Source of the DNA: Ashinkailepas kermadecensis
Taxonomy: Eukaryota > Arthropoda > Thecostraca > Neolepadidae
Direction: 5' to 3'
NCBI GenBank assembly: GCA_034440615.1
Contig: JAOTOM010001521.1
Span: 1-64,000, forward strand
Length of the DNA: 64,000 nucleotides
Shown: positions 22,760 through 33,404 of the stretch, one piece after another
How positions within the stretch are numbered: the stretch's first letter is position 1
Layout: each line of letters starts with the position of its first letter
Program-made: the position numbers and the translations under genes
Notes under the pieces: generated by a model
Told to the model about the DNA's origin: nothing
The model's input: only the letters and a program-made list of their open reading frames with translations
Database searches by the model: none

Positions 22760-23100
22760 CTCACTTGCTACTGCATAACACCCTCAAAAATCACAAGCTC
22801 CTCCCATCATACCCATTGTGCCACCATAGACAATCTCATCAGCATCACATTCCGAAGGAAGGTGCCGAATCCACTGCTAGGCACACCCCACACAAATTCA
22901 TAAAGCATTCAGACTTAATAAGAGACTCACTTGCTATTGCATAATACACTCAACAATTACAAACTCCTCCCATCATACCCATTGTGCTACCATAGACAAT
23001 CTCACCAGTATCACATCCCAAAGGAATGTGCTGAATCCACTGCTAGGTACACCCTATGTAAAGTTATAAAGTGTTTAGACTTAATAAGAGACTCACTTGC
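22760..23100 (-). repeat. Tandem 3' UTR units of copy B
   Basis: Two to three units of about 165-175 bp containing CTCCTCCCATCATACCCATT and GTGCTGAATCCACTGCTAGG, each ending in a GTTATAAAGTGTTTAGACTT-like block that resembles the terminal GTTAAGGCTTAATAAG of the element. Confidence 0.75.
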
Positions 23101-23217
23101 TATTGCATAACACACTCAACAATTTCAAACTCCTCCCAACTTCTCCCTGTCGATCAACCCTCCCTGGAATACAGAAAAAACAAGCCCCCTATTCTTATAA
23201 TGATTATCTATGCCGTT

Positions 23218-24535
23218 TTAAAAGATGTTCAGTGTGTTGCTACTGACAATGGTTCCTGGCAGCTGGTTCCAGTGTTCTACTACCCTGTTGGTGAAGAAAG
23301 ACTGTCTTAACCTTGTCCTGCTGTGATTAACTTTAATTTTGAATTGATGACCTCTAATTGCATCATTTCTGTTAAATTCAAACATTTCCCTGAGATATCC
23401 CTGTTCCTGACCATGAACAAATTTAAAAACCTCGATGAGATCTCCTCTCAGCCTTCTATATCTAAGTGAAAACATATTCAATTTCTTCAATCTTTCCTCA
23501 TATGCCAGGTTGCCTATACCATTAACCATTTTTGTTGCCCTCCTTTGTACTCTCTCTAAAAGCCAACAATCTTTCTCATAACTAGGGGATCAAGCTTGGA
23601 CACAGTATTCCAAATGTGGCCTGACATATGCACAGTAAAGCTTCCTGATGACCTCCTCACTTTTGTATGACACATTCCTCTGTATTGCCCCAAGCATTCT
23701 TAGTGCCTTCTTCCTGGCTTCTATGGTCTGTTCTGGTGCCCCCAATTTCGTGTTCAAAATAACACCTAAGTCCTTCTGCTGAATCACAGATAGAACTTGG
23801 CCACCCATCAAGTATGGAGCCTTCATATGCTGCCTACCTACATGCATGACTTTGCACTTATCAAAATTAAACTTCATTTGCCATTTTTCGGACCACTTCA
23901 CTAGCTCGTCTAAGTCTTTCTGCAGCAAAACCTGCTCATTGTGCCCTGTTATTGCCATAAAGATCTTCAAATAATCCGCAAATTTCAAAACCTTACTGCT
24001 TAGGCCACATCCAATGCTATTCACACATATAATGAACAATAGTGGCCCCAGTACCGACCCCTAGGGGACTCCACTAAGAACATTTTGCCATGATGACTTT
24101 GTACCATTTAGCATCACTCTCTGCTGTCTATCTGAAAGCCACAACTCTATCCATTTTAGGATGCTACCTGCAATACCATGGACCTGAAGCTGCATCATTA
24201 ACCGTTTATGGGGTACCTTGTCAAAGGTCTTACTAAAGTCAAGATATTCTACATCAACCTGATTTCCCTGATCAAATTGTTCTGTAGCAAAATTCAAAAA
24301 GTCCAAGAGATTTGTGAGACACAATCGCCCTTTTCTAAACCCATGTTGAGTATCTTGAATCAATCTGTTTCCATCCAGAAAACTAACTATTCTATCCTTG
24401 ATAATTGATTCGAGTACCTTGCAGACTAGGGATGTGGGGCTTACTGGCCTATAGTTTTCAACTTTCACTCTTTCTCCTTTCTTGAAAATAGGAACTACAT
24501 TTGCCCTTTTCCAATCTGTTGGACTTTCCAAGTGA
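23218..24535 (-). pseudogene. LINE ORF2 reverse transcriptase of copy B
   Basis: Open segments 24535-24061, 24039-23590 and 23529-23218 encode PTDWKRANVVPIFKKGE, YRPVSPTSLVCKVLES, YLDFSKTFDKVPH, FADYLKIF (catalytic FADD changed to FADY, so inactive) and the C-terminal NRVVEHWNQLP. A TAG at about 24062 replaces the Gln codon of the GVPQGS motif, and another break lies near 23585. Copy A has a deletion at the equivalent GVPQG place. Confidence 0.85.
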
Positions 24536-25617
24536 ATTGGATAAATTAATAAGAGCCACAAGGGTCCATCTGAGTTAAACCTGTAAAGGGAATATACAAT
24601 AAGATGGATGCTCTGGTTACACACCATGCATATTGTGTGCAATGCCAGAGGTTATGCATGTGTATTGGTATGTTTTTAAAATAATCATATATATGTATCT
24701 CTGTATCTCTGTATGTCTGTCTGTCTGTCATAAAGTCATAAAGTGTTAGGCTAAGGCTTAATAACAGACACAGGGGCCCATCTGGGTTAAGCCTATCTAG
24801 AAAAGGTACTAGAAATGTACATACTCTCACCCCAATCAATCCACTATCTTAAGTTCCTAGGGAGCTATATATCCCAGCCTATCTAGCACCATTCACTTGC
24901 TATTGCACAACACATTCAACAATTACAAACTCCTCCCATCATACCCATTGTGCTACCATAGACAATCTCATCAGTATCACATCCTGAAGGAAGGTGCTGA
25001 ATCCATTGCTAGGTACACCCTATATAAAGTTATAAAGTGTTTAGACTTGATAAGAGACCCAAAGGCCCATCCAGTTAAGTCTGTAAATGGAAGATACCAT
25101 AAACCTGGTAAAAAGACCCACCCCAACCATCCCACATCCTGAAGAAACCAGTCCCCCAATATCCGACACACCTATCAATCCCTATCTACCCTAGCTATCG
25201 AGCCCCATTCCCCTGATCTCTCTTAGCACATGTGGATTGAATGCCTTATCAATAATATACCAGCTGCATCCATGCCTGCTTAAAGGGGTCTGTGCCATGC
25301 ACACTTACTTAACATAGATATCACCCCATCCATCACAAATTAGAACTAAAAAACAAGATTTTCCTGTCTAAAAATCTGTCCATGCTACTTTTAAATACAT
25401 TCAATGAGGAACACTCCACAACATCAGCAGGCAGCCCATTCCACTGATCAACAACCCTTTGACTGAGGACCTGTTGTCACTTAACTGCCCTATTGGTTCC
25501 TATACTTCCAACATACAATGAGAAGCACATAGTGTTGTGATTACTATTACCCAAGGTCTCTCCTACATTCACATTTAGTATAAAAAAAAATTTCCTCATT
25601 AGTAAGCACAAGATCTA
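24536..25617 (-). mobile_element. Nested CR1-like LINE 3' pieces interrupting copy B
   Basis: It includes a subfamily-1 3' terminus (about 24535-25030, with AAGGCTTAATAAGAG and the 3' UTR unit) and the RT C-terminus and 3' UTR of subfamily 2 (about 25090-25617, sharing AACATCAGCAGGCAGCCCAT and AAACAAGATTTTCCTGTCTA with 32640-32760 and 37500-37620). All pieces are in the same orientation as the host LINE. Confidence 0.7.
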
Positions 25618-25621
25618 ATAT

Positions 25622-26164
25622 TTAATTTTCCCTTGTAGGTTCATGTATCATTTGCAATAATACATTTTCCTCAAAACAATCCATGAAACTTCTTCCTGAT
25701 TTGTTTAGACCTATAGTTTTGCTTCCCAATCCTGTTATGTTGAAATCCCCCAATAAAACAGTTCTCTCCTGCACTCGACCACTTATCTCTTCCTGCATCA
25801 ACCTGTCCATGTTTTCATTCTGGTCTGGAAGTCTATAGAATGCCCCAATCCTAAATTTTGTTCCATTCTGCATAATGATATCTAACCACAAGGATTCTAC
25901 TCCTTCATTGTGTACACTATCCTCTATGGAATGACATTTCATTACTTGTCTGGCACACAAGAGTATACCTCTGCCTATCCTTGCCTTCCTTTGATAAGCA
26001 TGTATGTTGTAGCCTGTCAATTCAGATTTTTGCAAGTTGTCTCCGAAAATGCTTTCATTAACCCATGCCTCTGTTATGCATACCAAATCTAGCTTTTCTG
26101 ACAACATATATGCACGCAGTTCCCCAATTTTGTTCCTAACACTTCTGTCATTGACATAAAACAT
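25622..26164 (-). pseudogene. LINE ORF2 endonuclease domain (EEP family)
   Basis: A 180-codon open segment begins at MFYVNDRSVRNKI. It shows the apurinic-like endonuclease landmarks of LINEs: LDLVCITEAWV (catalytic Glu), GAFYRLP and VLLGDFNI (Asp/Asn pair). It ends at MIHEPTREN, where the nested sequence interrupts it; copy A continues from the same point with LDLVFSD and SDHNIV. The enzyme nicks target DNA to prime reverse transcription. The domain is cut off from its reverse transcriptase, so ORF2 is broken. Confidence 0.85.
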
Positions 26165-26289
26165 GATAAACTACTCCTTCCCTTGTTTGCAGGACCTCTC
26201 TTGATCAGCTACATCCCCATGACCTGCCTAGTTTCCCAATTTCCTATTGAGAGCCTCCTCATACCTATTGCTGAGCAATTCAACTCCTC

Positions 26290-27098
26290 TCTTGCTCAAA
26301 TGTAACCCATCTTATGCAAACATTTCAGTCCTCCCCAAAAGAAATCCCCCCACAAATCCAAGAACCCCACCCCAAGCTCCTTGGAAATCTTGACCACCCT
26401 GGTATTCAGCCCAATGGCCCTTGGGTACCATTCTACACTTGCATTTACCATAGGGAGGATGGATGTTACCATTCCTCTTTTCCTACTTCCTGCCAACCTA
26501 CCTATCAAAGCCATATACTCTTTTATTGTTTCCTCTGTTTTTGCTCTTCCTACATCATTTACACCAACCTGCACAATTACAATTGTACTCTCTCCACTAC
26601 CCTTCATTATTCCTTCTATCCTATCCCCAACATCCTTTACCTGGCCCCTGGGAAGCAAACACGAGTCCGATTGTTGGGGTTCCTACTGCAAAAAGTGTGA
26701 TCCATATTCTTCACTCTCGAGTCCCCTATAACTAAAACCTCCCCCTCTCTATCTTCATCTACCTGGTCATTCCTACCTTCTTCCCTAGCAGCATTACTAT
26801 CTCTCTCTTGCAGTACCTCAAACCTATTATTAATCTCAATGCCTTTGTCAATTTTCCTTAAAGCTATTCTGGTACTCTGGCGTCTAGCTACTTCCCACTC
26901 TCTACCATCATGGACCAAACTATCTTCACCCCTATCACTCCTAGACTCCTGCACCTGGCTTGCTTGGCTGACATTTCCTATGATGGGCCCTGCCACCAAA
27001 CACTTCAGGCGCTCCACCTCCCTTGCTAACATATCTACTTTCCTACTCAAGTCCCCAATGACTCCCATACACTTACACTTCCCACAGTCATCTTGCAT
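26290..27098 (-). pseudogene. LINE ORF1 with zinc-knuckle-like start, coiled coil and esterase domain
   Basis: Two open segments (27098-26637 and 26658-26296) form one ORF1 with a frameshift between them. The N-terminus MQDDCGKCKCMG has three closely spaced cysteines. A heptad-like stretch (LSRKVDMLAREVERLK) suggests a coiled coil. The C-terminal part has SGNH-esterase blocks: VLVIGDSRVKN (Gly-Asp-Ser with the putative nucleophile) and VIVQVGVNDVGR (block III Gly-x-Asn-Asp). The last block, with Asp and His before LSKRGVELLSN, is pushed out of frame by a one-base change near 26305. Esterase-containing ORF1 proteins are known from CR1-clade LINEs; the enzyme's role in retrotransposition is not settled. 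Confidence 0.75.
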
Positions 27099-27203
27099 TT
27101 TTTTTCTTCTTTTTTTTCGCTGCTGTTATTACTAACTAGGTCTAGTTAAGGTAAACCTTTACTAACTACGTTGCAAAGCTAGCTAGTAACTTATGGACAG
27201 GAA

Positions 27204-27524
27204 GTTCTGTCTGTCTGTCTGTGTGTATGTCTGTGTGTCTGTCTGTGTCTGTCTATCTGTGTCTGTCTGTCGGTGTATGTATGCCTGTGTGTATGTCTGT
27301 GTGTCTGTCTGTGTGTCTGTCTGTGTCTGTCTGTCGGTGTATGTATGTCTGTGTCTGTCTGTGACTGTATGTCTGTCTGTCTGTCTGTGTTTGTATGTCT
27401 GTCTGTGTCTGTATGTCTCTGTCTGTGTCTGTCTGTGTGTCTGTCTGTCTGTCTGTCTGTCTCTGTCTGTCTGTCTCTGTCTGTATGTCTCTGTATGCCT
27501 GTCTGTCCCTGTCTGTCTATATAT

Positions 27525-27557
<33 letters not shown>

Positions 27558-27590
27558 ATATATGCATGTATGGATGTATGTATATGTACT
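27204..27590. repeat. TCTG/TG microsatellite
   Basis: About 390 bp of CTGT, CTGTGT and TATG variants ending in TA/TG dinucleotide. The long open frames through it (145, 108 and 65 codons) encode only Cys/Val/Ser-rich repeats and are not genes. Confidence 0.95.
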
Positions 27591-27599
27591 AATACATAA

Positions 27600-28480
27600 T
27601 GGTAATAATAATAAACTAGTGTTAAAATAAGTTTTTTGCTATGTGTGATGTTGAAATAAGTGCAATAGGATGTAAAAATTTGCATTGGAAACAATGTTCC
27701 TAAACATAACTTAGTCAACGTAACAGCATAACATATTCAACCTTAACATAAGTTAGTCAAACACAATTTAATGCAACAGCTACTCATGCTACTCAGCACT
27801 CTTCTCCTTTGTTCTGATATAACTAATTTATGGGTAACTATTTTAGTAATAAGGATGCAAAATACCTATCCATATCAACTGATATTGTTTAACAGACCAC
27901 ATCATATGTAATCCTCTTGCCTGGAATTGTGCTAAGATATGTCCATGCATCACAATCTTCAATGGTGGGTATCAGCATGATGCTTATCAACAAGATACTG
28001 TGAGAAGTTAGATATGAAAACATCTTGACAACTAATCACTAAGCATAATGTTGGTACATTGTTGTGAGGGATGTAAGTTCAACATTCAGAAGGTGGCATA
28101 TTCAACCCTATTTCACAAATAATTACTCACTGTATGTAATTCCATGAGTTATGCACTATGCACAAAAGACACTGGATCTTACTGTTCCATTTCAAGCAAT
28201 GGATGCTGTCAGGTGAATCCTGAGCCACAGCCAACTGTTGAGTAATGTTTCTGATGGTCTGATGTTACATATCATTATATAAGTATATAAATATATAATG
28301 AGCACATACATAACTACAGCATTGCATATACAATCCCATGTGGATGTCTTTAAGAAATCCTAGGGAGAGGTCAAGTTTCATTAATTTTGCATTCCTTATG
28401 TCATATTTATATGCTTTATGTGATGTTTACCCTGACTGAAAAATGACAGTATGATGTCAAACTTCTTTTGAAAAACCTCA
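27600..28480. other. No gene seen; may hold the 5' part or an intron of the Harbinger element
   Basis: AT-rich sequence directly upstream of the transposase exon. I cannot recognise the N-terminal half of the transposase or a TIR here. Confidence 0.35.
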
Positions 28481-28554
28481 ATTGTGATCAGTCAAATCAG
28501 GAGATATCACCGTCTAGGCGTTATTCAATTGAATCACTTGTTGCACTTGTTACA

Positions 28555-29059
28555 GGGTTCTGTACGTGTCGGTGGACGGCAGGTTACCCTGGTGATCGCC
28601 GGCGATGGGGCGTATCCACTTCTCCCATGGTTGACGAAGGCGTACAACGGACGATTTGATCGTACTTCGGAGATAGAACAGGCGAAGGAGTTCTACAACG
28701 TACGTCTCGGAGCGGCAAGAGTGGTGGTGAAGCACGCATTCGGCCGCCTGAAGGCCCGCTGGCGTCGCATTCTAAAAATATCTGAACACTTCATATTCGT
28801 TCCATCCATGGTGTTTGCGTGCGCTATCGTGCATAACATTATCGGGCCCATCGTGAGCCGGTTCTGCCACGTTGGGTGCATGAGGCGAACTTGCTGGAAA
28901 CGGATGCGCCCCCCCCCACGGATGCAGGCAAGGGCACCAGAAGACGATCGTGGTCAGACCAGTGCCATGAGGGATTACCCTCCAGACCATTTCTGGGGTC
29001 CTCCCGTATGTGAATTTGTAAGTTCATGTGACATTTGGCAGGTCGTGGTCGGTTTGTAG
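28555..29059 (+). pseudogene. PIF/Harbinger transposase, C-terminal half, decayed
   Basis: The protein shows VTLVIAGDGAYPLLPWL (second catalytic Asp of the DDE nuclease), then KEFYNVRLGAARVVVKHAFG and RLKARWR, and FACAIVHNI, all in the order of HARBI1-like transposases. The third acidic residue, normally Glu in VVE-AFG, is Lys here, which should abolish catalysis. After HNI the natural continuation (EPVLPRWVHEANLLETD) lies one frame over, so there is a frameshift near 28845. A TTGTTACAG splice acceptor just before 28555 suggests this was a 3' exon. First-Asp sequence was not found. Confidence 0.8.
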
Positions 29060-29682
29060 GCTATTCGTTTTGCTGGGCATCTACATTCGTTTTACTGTGT
29101 ATTGGCACTACTACTATACTGTACGATTGCACTGCTGTACAGTCGTAACCGTAGTATTGCTGCGAGTCGCGATGCAAAGTGTCAAAACCACCAATGTTTT
29201 ATGAATTAGTGTGGAAAGATTTATCTTGACTTGTATTTTACACATACCTGATTGTTGGAATGGCAATGTTGTGTGCAAGCATGGTATGCAGTTCCGCCAG
29301 ACCAAAAATGAACTTCAGGAAGCATTCTGCATGGCCGGCCGAATCGTCAATCACTCATAGTCATGTCAGCATATAGTAATTAGAGCATTCAATGATCTGC
29401 ATCAACGTTCTGGTATTTGACAAAATGTAATCTCGTTTGTTCGGTTGTGGTTTTCTTATCAATTATCCCGACGGGAAAAATGGGTATTTAAGTATACTTA
29501 GTTATCTCAGAGTTGCTTAAGACAGATACTGTTCGCTTAGCTAAGTTATATCGCCGTATGAAATGTGAGAACGTATGCTGTGCCCGTATGCTGTGGTTGC
29601 ATCAATACATTTCAAACAAATGCACTTCTGTATTGTCAGGAATAGTTGATACATAATTACAATATCTACAATCACTCCACAC
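29060..29682. other. No gene seen (between the two Harbinger-associated parts)
   Basis: AT-rich sequence without recognisable coding signal. If the flanking calls are right, it is the spacer between convergent genes of one Harbinger element. Confidence 0.35.
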
Positions 29683-29970
29683 TCACTCAATCCTATCCGC
29701 AAAGTCTCTGATGGACTGTGCGATGGATTCCACGGTCCTCATCAGAAGTGTTCCGCCTGCAACTCAACGTAACACTCAAAGCTCGCCGCAGTCTGCGTCG
29801 GTACGCTGGCAGCGCGGCCTCCCGCGCGGCGGTGGAGCAGTCGGCGGTGCGGCAGCCGGCCCCGGCGGAAGCGTGCCGGCCGGCCCCGACGGCAGTGGAA
29901 CCTGACGGCGGTCGGGCAGCCAATAAACACCACCACCACCATTCTTCCACACCCATGACTCATCAATAGT
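29683..29970 (-). pseudogene. Possible C-terminus of a Harbinger accessory (Myb/SANT-type) protein
   Basis: On the minus strand, 29763-29683 reads LLMRTVESIAQSIRDFADR and ends IE-stop, an amphipathic tail like those closing the second, DNA-binding protein of Harbinger elements. It is convergent with the transposase, as in many such elements. The GC-rich sequence upstream (29770-29900) is open in several frames but has stops in this one, so the gene is broken or my frame is wrong. No Myb helix is visible. Confidence 0.35.
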
Positions 29971-29984
29971 TATCGAACTCCAGC

Positions 29985-30355
29985 CATGCCTCCTTGAAGG
30001 GGCCTGCACAGTGCACACATACTACCATACATCTTAACCCATTCACCACTCATTAGAACTAAAAAAAACAGCTCCAACCAAAAAAATGTTCAACCTATTT
30101 TTAAACGCATATAATGAGGGACTCTCCTCAACATCAGCAGGCATCCTATTCCATTGATCAGCCCCCCTTTGACTGAAAACCTGTTGGTGCTTAATTGAAC
30201 TTCAATTTGATTTCTTCAACCTGAATTAAGGACTTCTATGTGATAGTCTAAATAGAAAAGTATCATTCAGTTTGACATTATCTAACCCTTTAGTGATCAC
30301 ATGCATTTCAATTGAGTACATATCAAGTGCATTTCTTCATAATCTAAGTGACCTA
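29985..30355 (-). mobile_element. CR1-like LINE fragment (subfamily 3)
   Basis: Antisense to the end of a LINE ORF2 and its 3' UTR. It shares AAGGGGCCTGCACAG and CAACATCAG-GGCA-CCTATTCCAT blocks with 33405-33770. The coding part corresponds to the RT C-terminal domain. Confidence 0.7.
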
Positions 30356-30362
30356 GTCCCAG

Positions 30363-30635
30363 TGGCGTAGCCAAGGGGAGGGGCGAATGGGGCAGCCGCC
30401 CCTTCCTGGAGGGTCTGAGGGGCCTGCAGGGCCCCTCAAGGTATAGGTGCATGGGGCCCGCAAGGGCCCCTGAGCCGAAGTAAAGGGCCCCTGGGCCAAC
30501 GTGAATGGCCCCTGGGCCAACGTGAATGGCCCCTGGGCCAACGTGAATGGCCCCTGGGCCAACGTGAAGGGCTCCTGGACCGACGTGAGGAGCCACTGGG
30601 CCGACGCAAGGGGCCTTTGAGAGAACGTGAAGTCC
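30363..30635. mobile_element. Fragment of a CAGTGGCG element with a 21-bp GGCCCC array
   Basis: The left end CAGTGGCGTAGCCAAGGGG is a typical TIR start. It is followed by GC-rich sequence and then about seven units of GGCCCCTGGGCCAACGTGAA (21-bp period) at 30475-30610. The right TIR is missing: the next base pairs are LINE ORF1 sequence. It resembles the 11712-14476 element in having a CAGTGGCG end and a GGCCCC array of about 21 bp. Confidence 0.65.
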
Positions 30636-31365
30636 ACGATTGCAAGGAGCTTGGGGTGAGGTTCTTGAATTTGTGTGAGAGGACTGGAATGTGTGCATTA
30701 GATGGGTTACATCGGAGCAAGATGAGTGGAATTGCTCAGCAATAGGTGAGGAGGCTCTCCGTAGGAAACAGGGAAACTAGGCAGGTCATGTGGGAATGCA
30801 GCTGATGCAGAGATAAATATTGCAAGCATGGAAAGGAATAGTTTATCATGTTTTTATGTCAATGCCAGAAGTGTTAGGAACAAAATTGGGGAACTGCATG
30901 CATAATGAAGGCATGGGTTAATGAAAGCATTTTGGGAGACAACTGGCAAGAATTTGAATTTACAGGCTACAATACGCATGCTTATCAAAGGAAGGCAAGG
31001 GCAGGAGGAGGGATGTTCTTGCATGTCAGGCAAGTAATGAAACGTCATTCCAAGAGGATAGTGTACATAATGAAGGAGTAGAATCTTTGTGGTTAGATAT
31101 CATTCTGAAGAATCGAACAAAATGTAGGATTGGGGCATTCTATAGACCACCGGACCAGAATGAAAACACTGACAGGTTGATGGAGGAAGAGACAAGTAGG
31201 AGAGTGCAGGAGAGAACTGTTTTGTTGGGAATTTCAACATAGCAGGATTGGGAGACAAAGCTAGACAAAGCTAGCTAGAAGCTAGCTGTCTAAACAAATC
31301 AGGAAGGTTATTCCTTGTGGCTCTTATTAAGCCTAAACACTTTATGACCTTATAACTTTATGCTC
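30636..31365 (+). mobile_element. CR1-like LINE fragment (subfamily 1), ORF1 end to endonuclease
   Basis: The start matches the reverse complement of 26340-26400 (GCTTGGGGTGAGGTTCTTG...). It then runs through the ORF1/ORF2 junction and endonuclease (VRNKIGEL, GAFYRPP, TVLLG). It carries an internal deletion near 30905 and then jumps to a 3' terminus (GCTCTTATTAAGCCTAAACA, CTTTATGACC) at 31318-31365. Confidence 0.75.
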
Positions 31366-32018
31366 CATGAACTCCAGAAGGTGGGTTGAACAAGACATCC
31401 CAGATCAAATAAGTCTGAATGTCTCATCAGATCAGTCTGAACATTCTCCTTGACCAGTTTGTATAGTACTTTGCAAAATATTCAGGTGAAACTGTAGGTT
31501 TCTGTAGGTTTCTACACACTTCACACTTTATTTTTTTTAAACTGGTACTACATTTGCATTTCATCAACCTACAGCTACTTCAGAATACTTGAAAGCCTGT
31601 CTAAAAACATAAAGACATAAGAGATCACTGCAACTATGAGCCACAAGGGCCCTTCCTGGCTGTACTCTGCACACTGAACCAGTTGCCCACCAAATCGGTC
31701 GATCAGCCCTCCCTGGAATACCAAAAAGCAAGCCTATTCTTATAATGATTGTCTATGCTGCTTTTAAAGATGTTCAGTGTGCTGCTACTGACAATGGTTT
31801 CTGGCAGATGGTTTTAGTGTTCTACTACCCTGTTGGTGAAGAAAGACTGTTTTAACCTTGTCCTGCTGTGATTAACTTTCATTTTGAATCGATGACCGCT
31901 AATTGTTTGTATTTGATGACCTCTAATAATCATTTCTGTTAAATTCAAACATTGTCCTGAGATATTCCTGTTCCTGACAATGAACAAATTGAAAGACCTC
32001 AATGAGATCTCATAAATT
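31366..32018 (-). mobile_element. CR1-like LINE fragments, reverse orientation
   Basis: 31366-31690 resembles antisense RT fingers of subfamily 3 (a GTGAAACTG-TAG-TTTCTACACAC block shared with 34333-34378). 31690-32018 is antisense to the RT C-terminus of subfamily 1 (NRVVEH, FKMKVNHSRTRL). Both are decayed. Confidence 0.65.
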
Positions 32019-32965
32019 CATCAGTCATAGAGTGTTAATGCTTAACAGGAGCCACAGGGCCCCATCTGGGTTAAGCATATCTAGAAAAGATATTATAAAT
32101 GTACATACACTCACCCCAATGAATCCACTATCTCGAGTTCCTAGGGAGCTATATATCCTAGCCTATCCAGCACCATTCACCTGATATTGCATAACACACT
32201 CAACAATTACAACCTCCTCCAATCATACCCATTGTGCTACCATAGACAATCTCATCAGTATCACATCCTGAAGGAATGTGCTGAATCCATTGCTAGGTAC
32301 ACCCTATATAGTTATAAAACGTTTAGACTTAACAAGAGACCCAAGGGCCCATCAATTTAAGTCTGTAAATGGACGATACCATAAGACTGGTAAAAAAGAC
32401 CCACCCCAACCATCACCACATGCTGAAGAAACCATTCACCAATATCCCACACACCTATCAATGCCTTTCTACCCTAGCTATCCAGCCCTATTCCCCTGAT
32501 CCCTCTTAACACATGTTGATTGAATGCCTTATCAATAAATTTCAAACTGCACCCATGCCTGCTTAAAGGGGTCTGTACCATGCACACTTACTTAGCATAA
32601 ATCTCACCCCATCCATTACAAATTAGAACTCAAAAACAGGATTTTCCTGTCTAAAAAATCTATCCACGCTACTTTTAAATACATTCAGTGAGGAACTCCC
32701 CACAACATCAGCAGGCAGCCCATTCCACTGATCAACAACCCTTTGACTGAAGACCTGTTGTCGCTTAACTGTCCTACATCTCAACTTGTCTAACCTGAAT
32801 TGATGACCCCTATGTGATACTCTAAACTGAAGAGCGCCATTCAAATTGACCTGATCTAGTCCTTTAACAACTTTGTACATTTCAATCACGTGCCCCCTTC
32901 TCCTATATTTCTCCTATTCTCCTATACTCCTTCTCCTATACTTGAGTGTGTACATATATAATGCC
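32019..32965 (-). mobile_element. CR1-like LINE 3' fragments (subfamilies 1 and 2)
   Basis: 32019-32400 is a subfamily-1 3' end (ATAGAGTGTTAATGCTTAAC, then one 3' UTR unit). 32400-32960 is the end of subfamily 2; the coding part 32889-32623 reads MIEMYKVVKGLDQVNLNG and later QRVVDQWNGLPADVVGS, the conserved C-terminal block of LINE ORF2. Confidence 0.75.
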
Positions 32966-32973
32966 ACAAGCCG

Positions 32974-33403
32974 TTGTCCATATATTCCGAAGTACCTGAA
33001 GATTGGAGAAACGCAAATGTAGTACCAATTTTCAAAAAGGGAAGTATGAAGTGTGTAGGAAACTACAGGCAAGTCAGCTTGACCTCAATAGTTGGCAAGG
33101 TACTAGAAAATCTGGTTAATCAGAACGATCAGATTCATCTTGATAGACAATCTTTTAAGGGATACTCAACATGGATTTTGATCTTGAAGATCTTGTTTAA
33201 CTAACCTATTGGAGTTCATGGAGTATGTTACTAAAGAAGTAGACAATCTAAGCAGGATGAATGTTGTGTACTTGGATTTTAGCAAAGCTTCTGATAAAGT
33301 TCCACATAAGAGACTAATTCACCAACTACAGCACCATGGCATTATTCGAAAAGTTATAGGTTGGATTAAAGCATGGTTGAGGGGAACCATGCCTGATCAA
33401 TAG
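32974..33403 (+). pseudogene. LINE reverse transcriptase fragment (fingers and palm start)
   Basis: Two open pieces, 32974-33204 and 33209-33403, read VPEDWRNANVVPIFKKGS, NYRQVSLTSIVGKVLE and then VVYLDFSKASDKVPHKRL. A frameshift near 33205 separates them, and the FADD box is not reached. The orientation is opposite to its neighbours on both sides. Confidence 0.75.
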
Positions 33404-33404
33404 T

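Larger units (their letters stand above)
22596..27165 (-). mobile_element. CR1-like LINE (subfamily 1), nearly full-length copy B
   Basis: Read on the minus strand the order is ORF1 (27098 to about 26290), ORF2 endonuclease (26164-25622), an interruption, reverse transcriptase (24535-23218), a repeated 3' UTR and a 3' terminus of CATAAAG-type units near 22596-22625. It is the most complete element in the window. The interruption at 24536-25617 is LINE 3' sequence in the same orientation, so a second LINE inserted into or recombined with this one. No target duplication is evident, as is usual for CR1. Confidence 0.88.

Noticed and set aside
27193..27630. 145-codon Cys/Val/Ser-rich frame
   Set aside because: Microsatellite translation.
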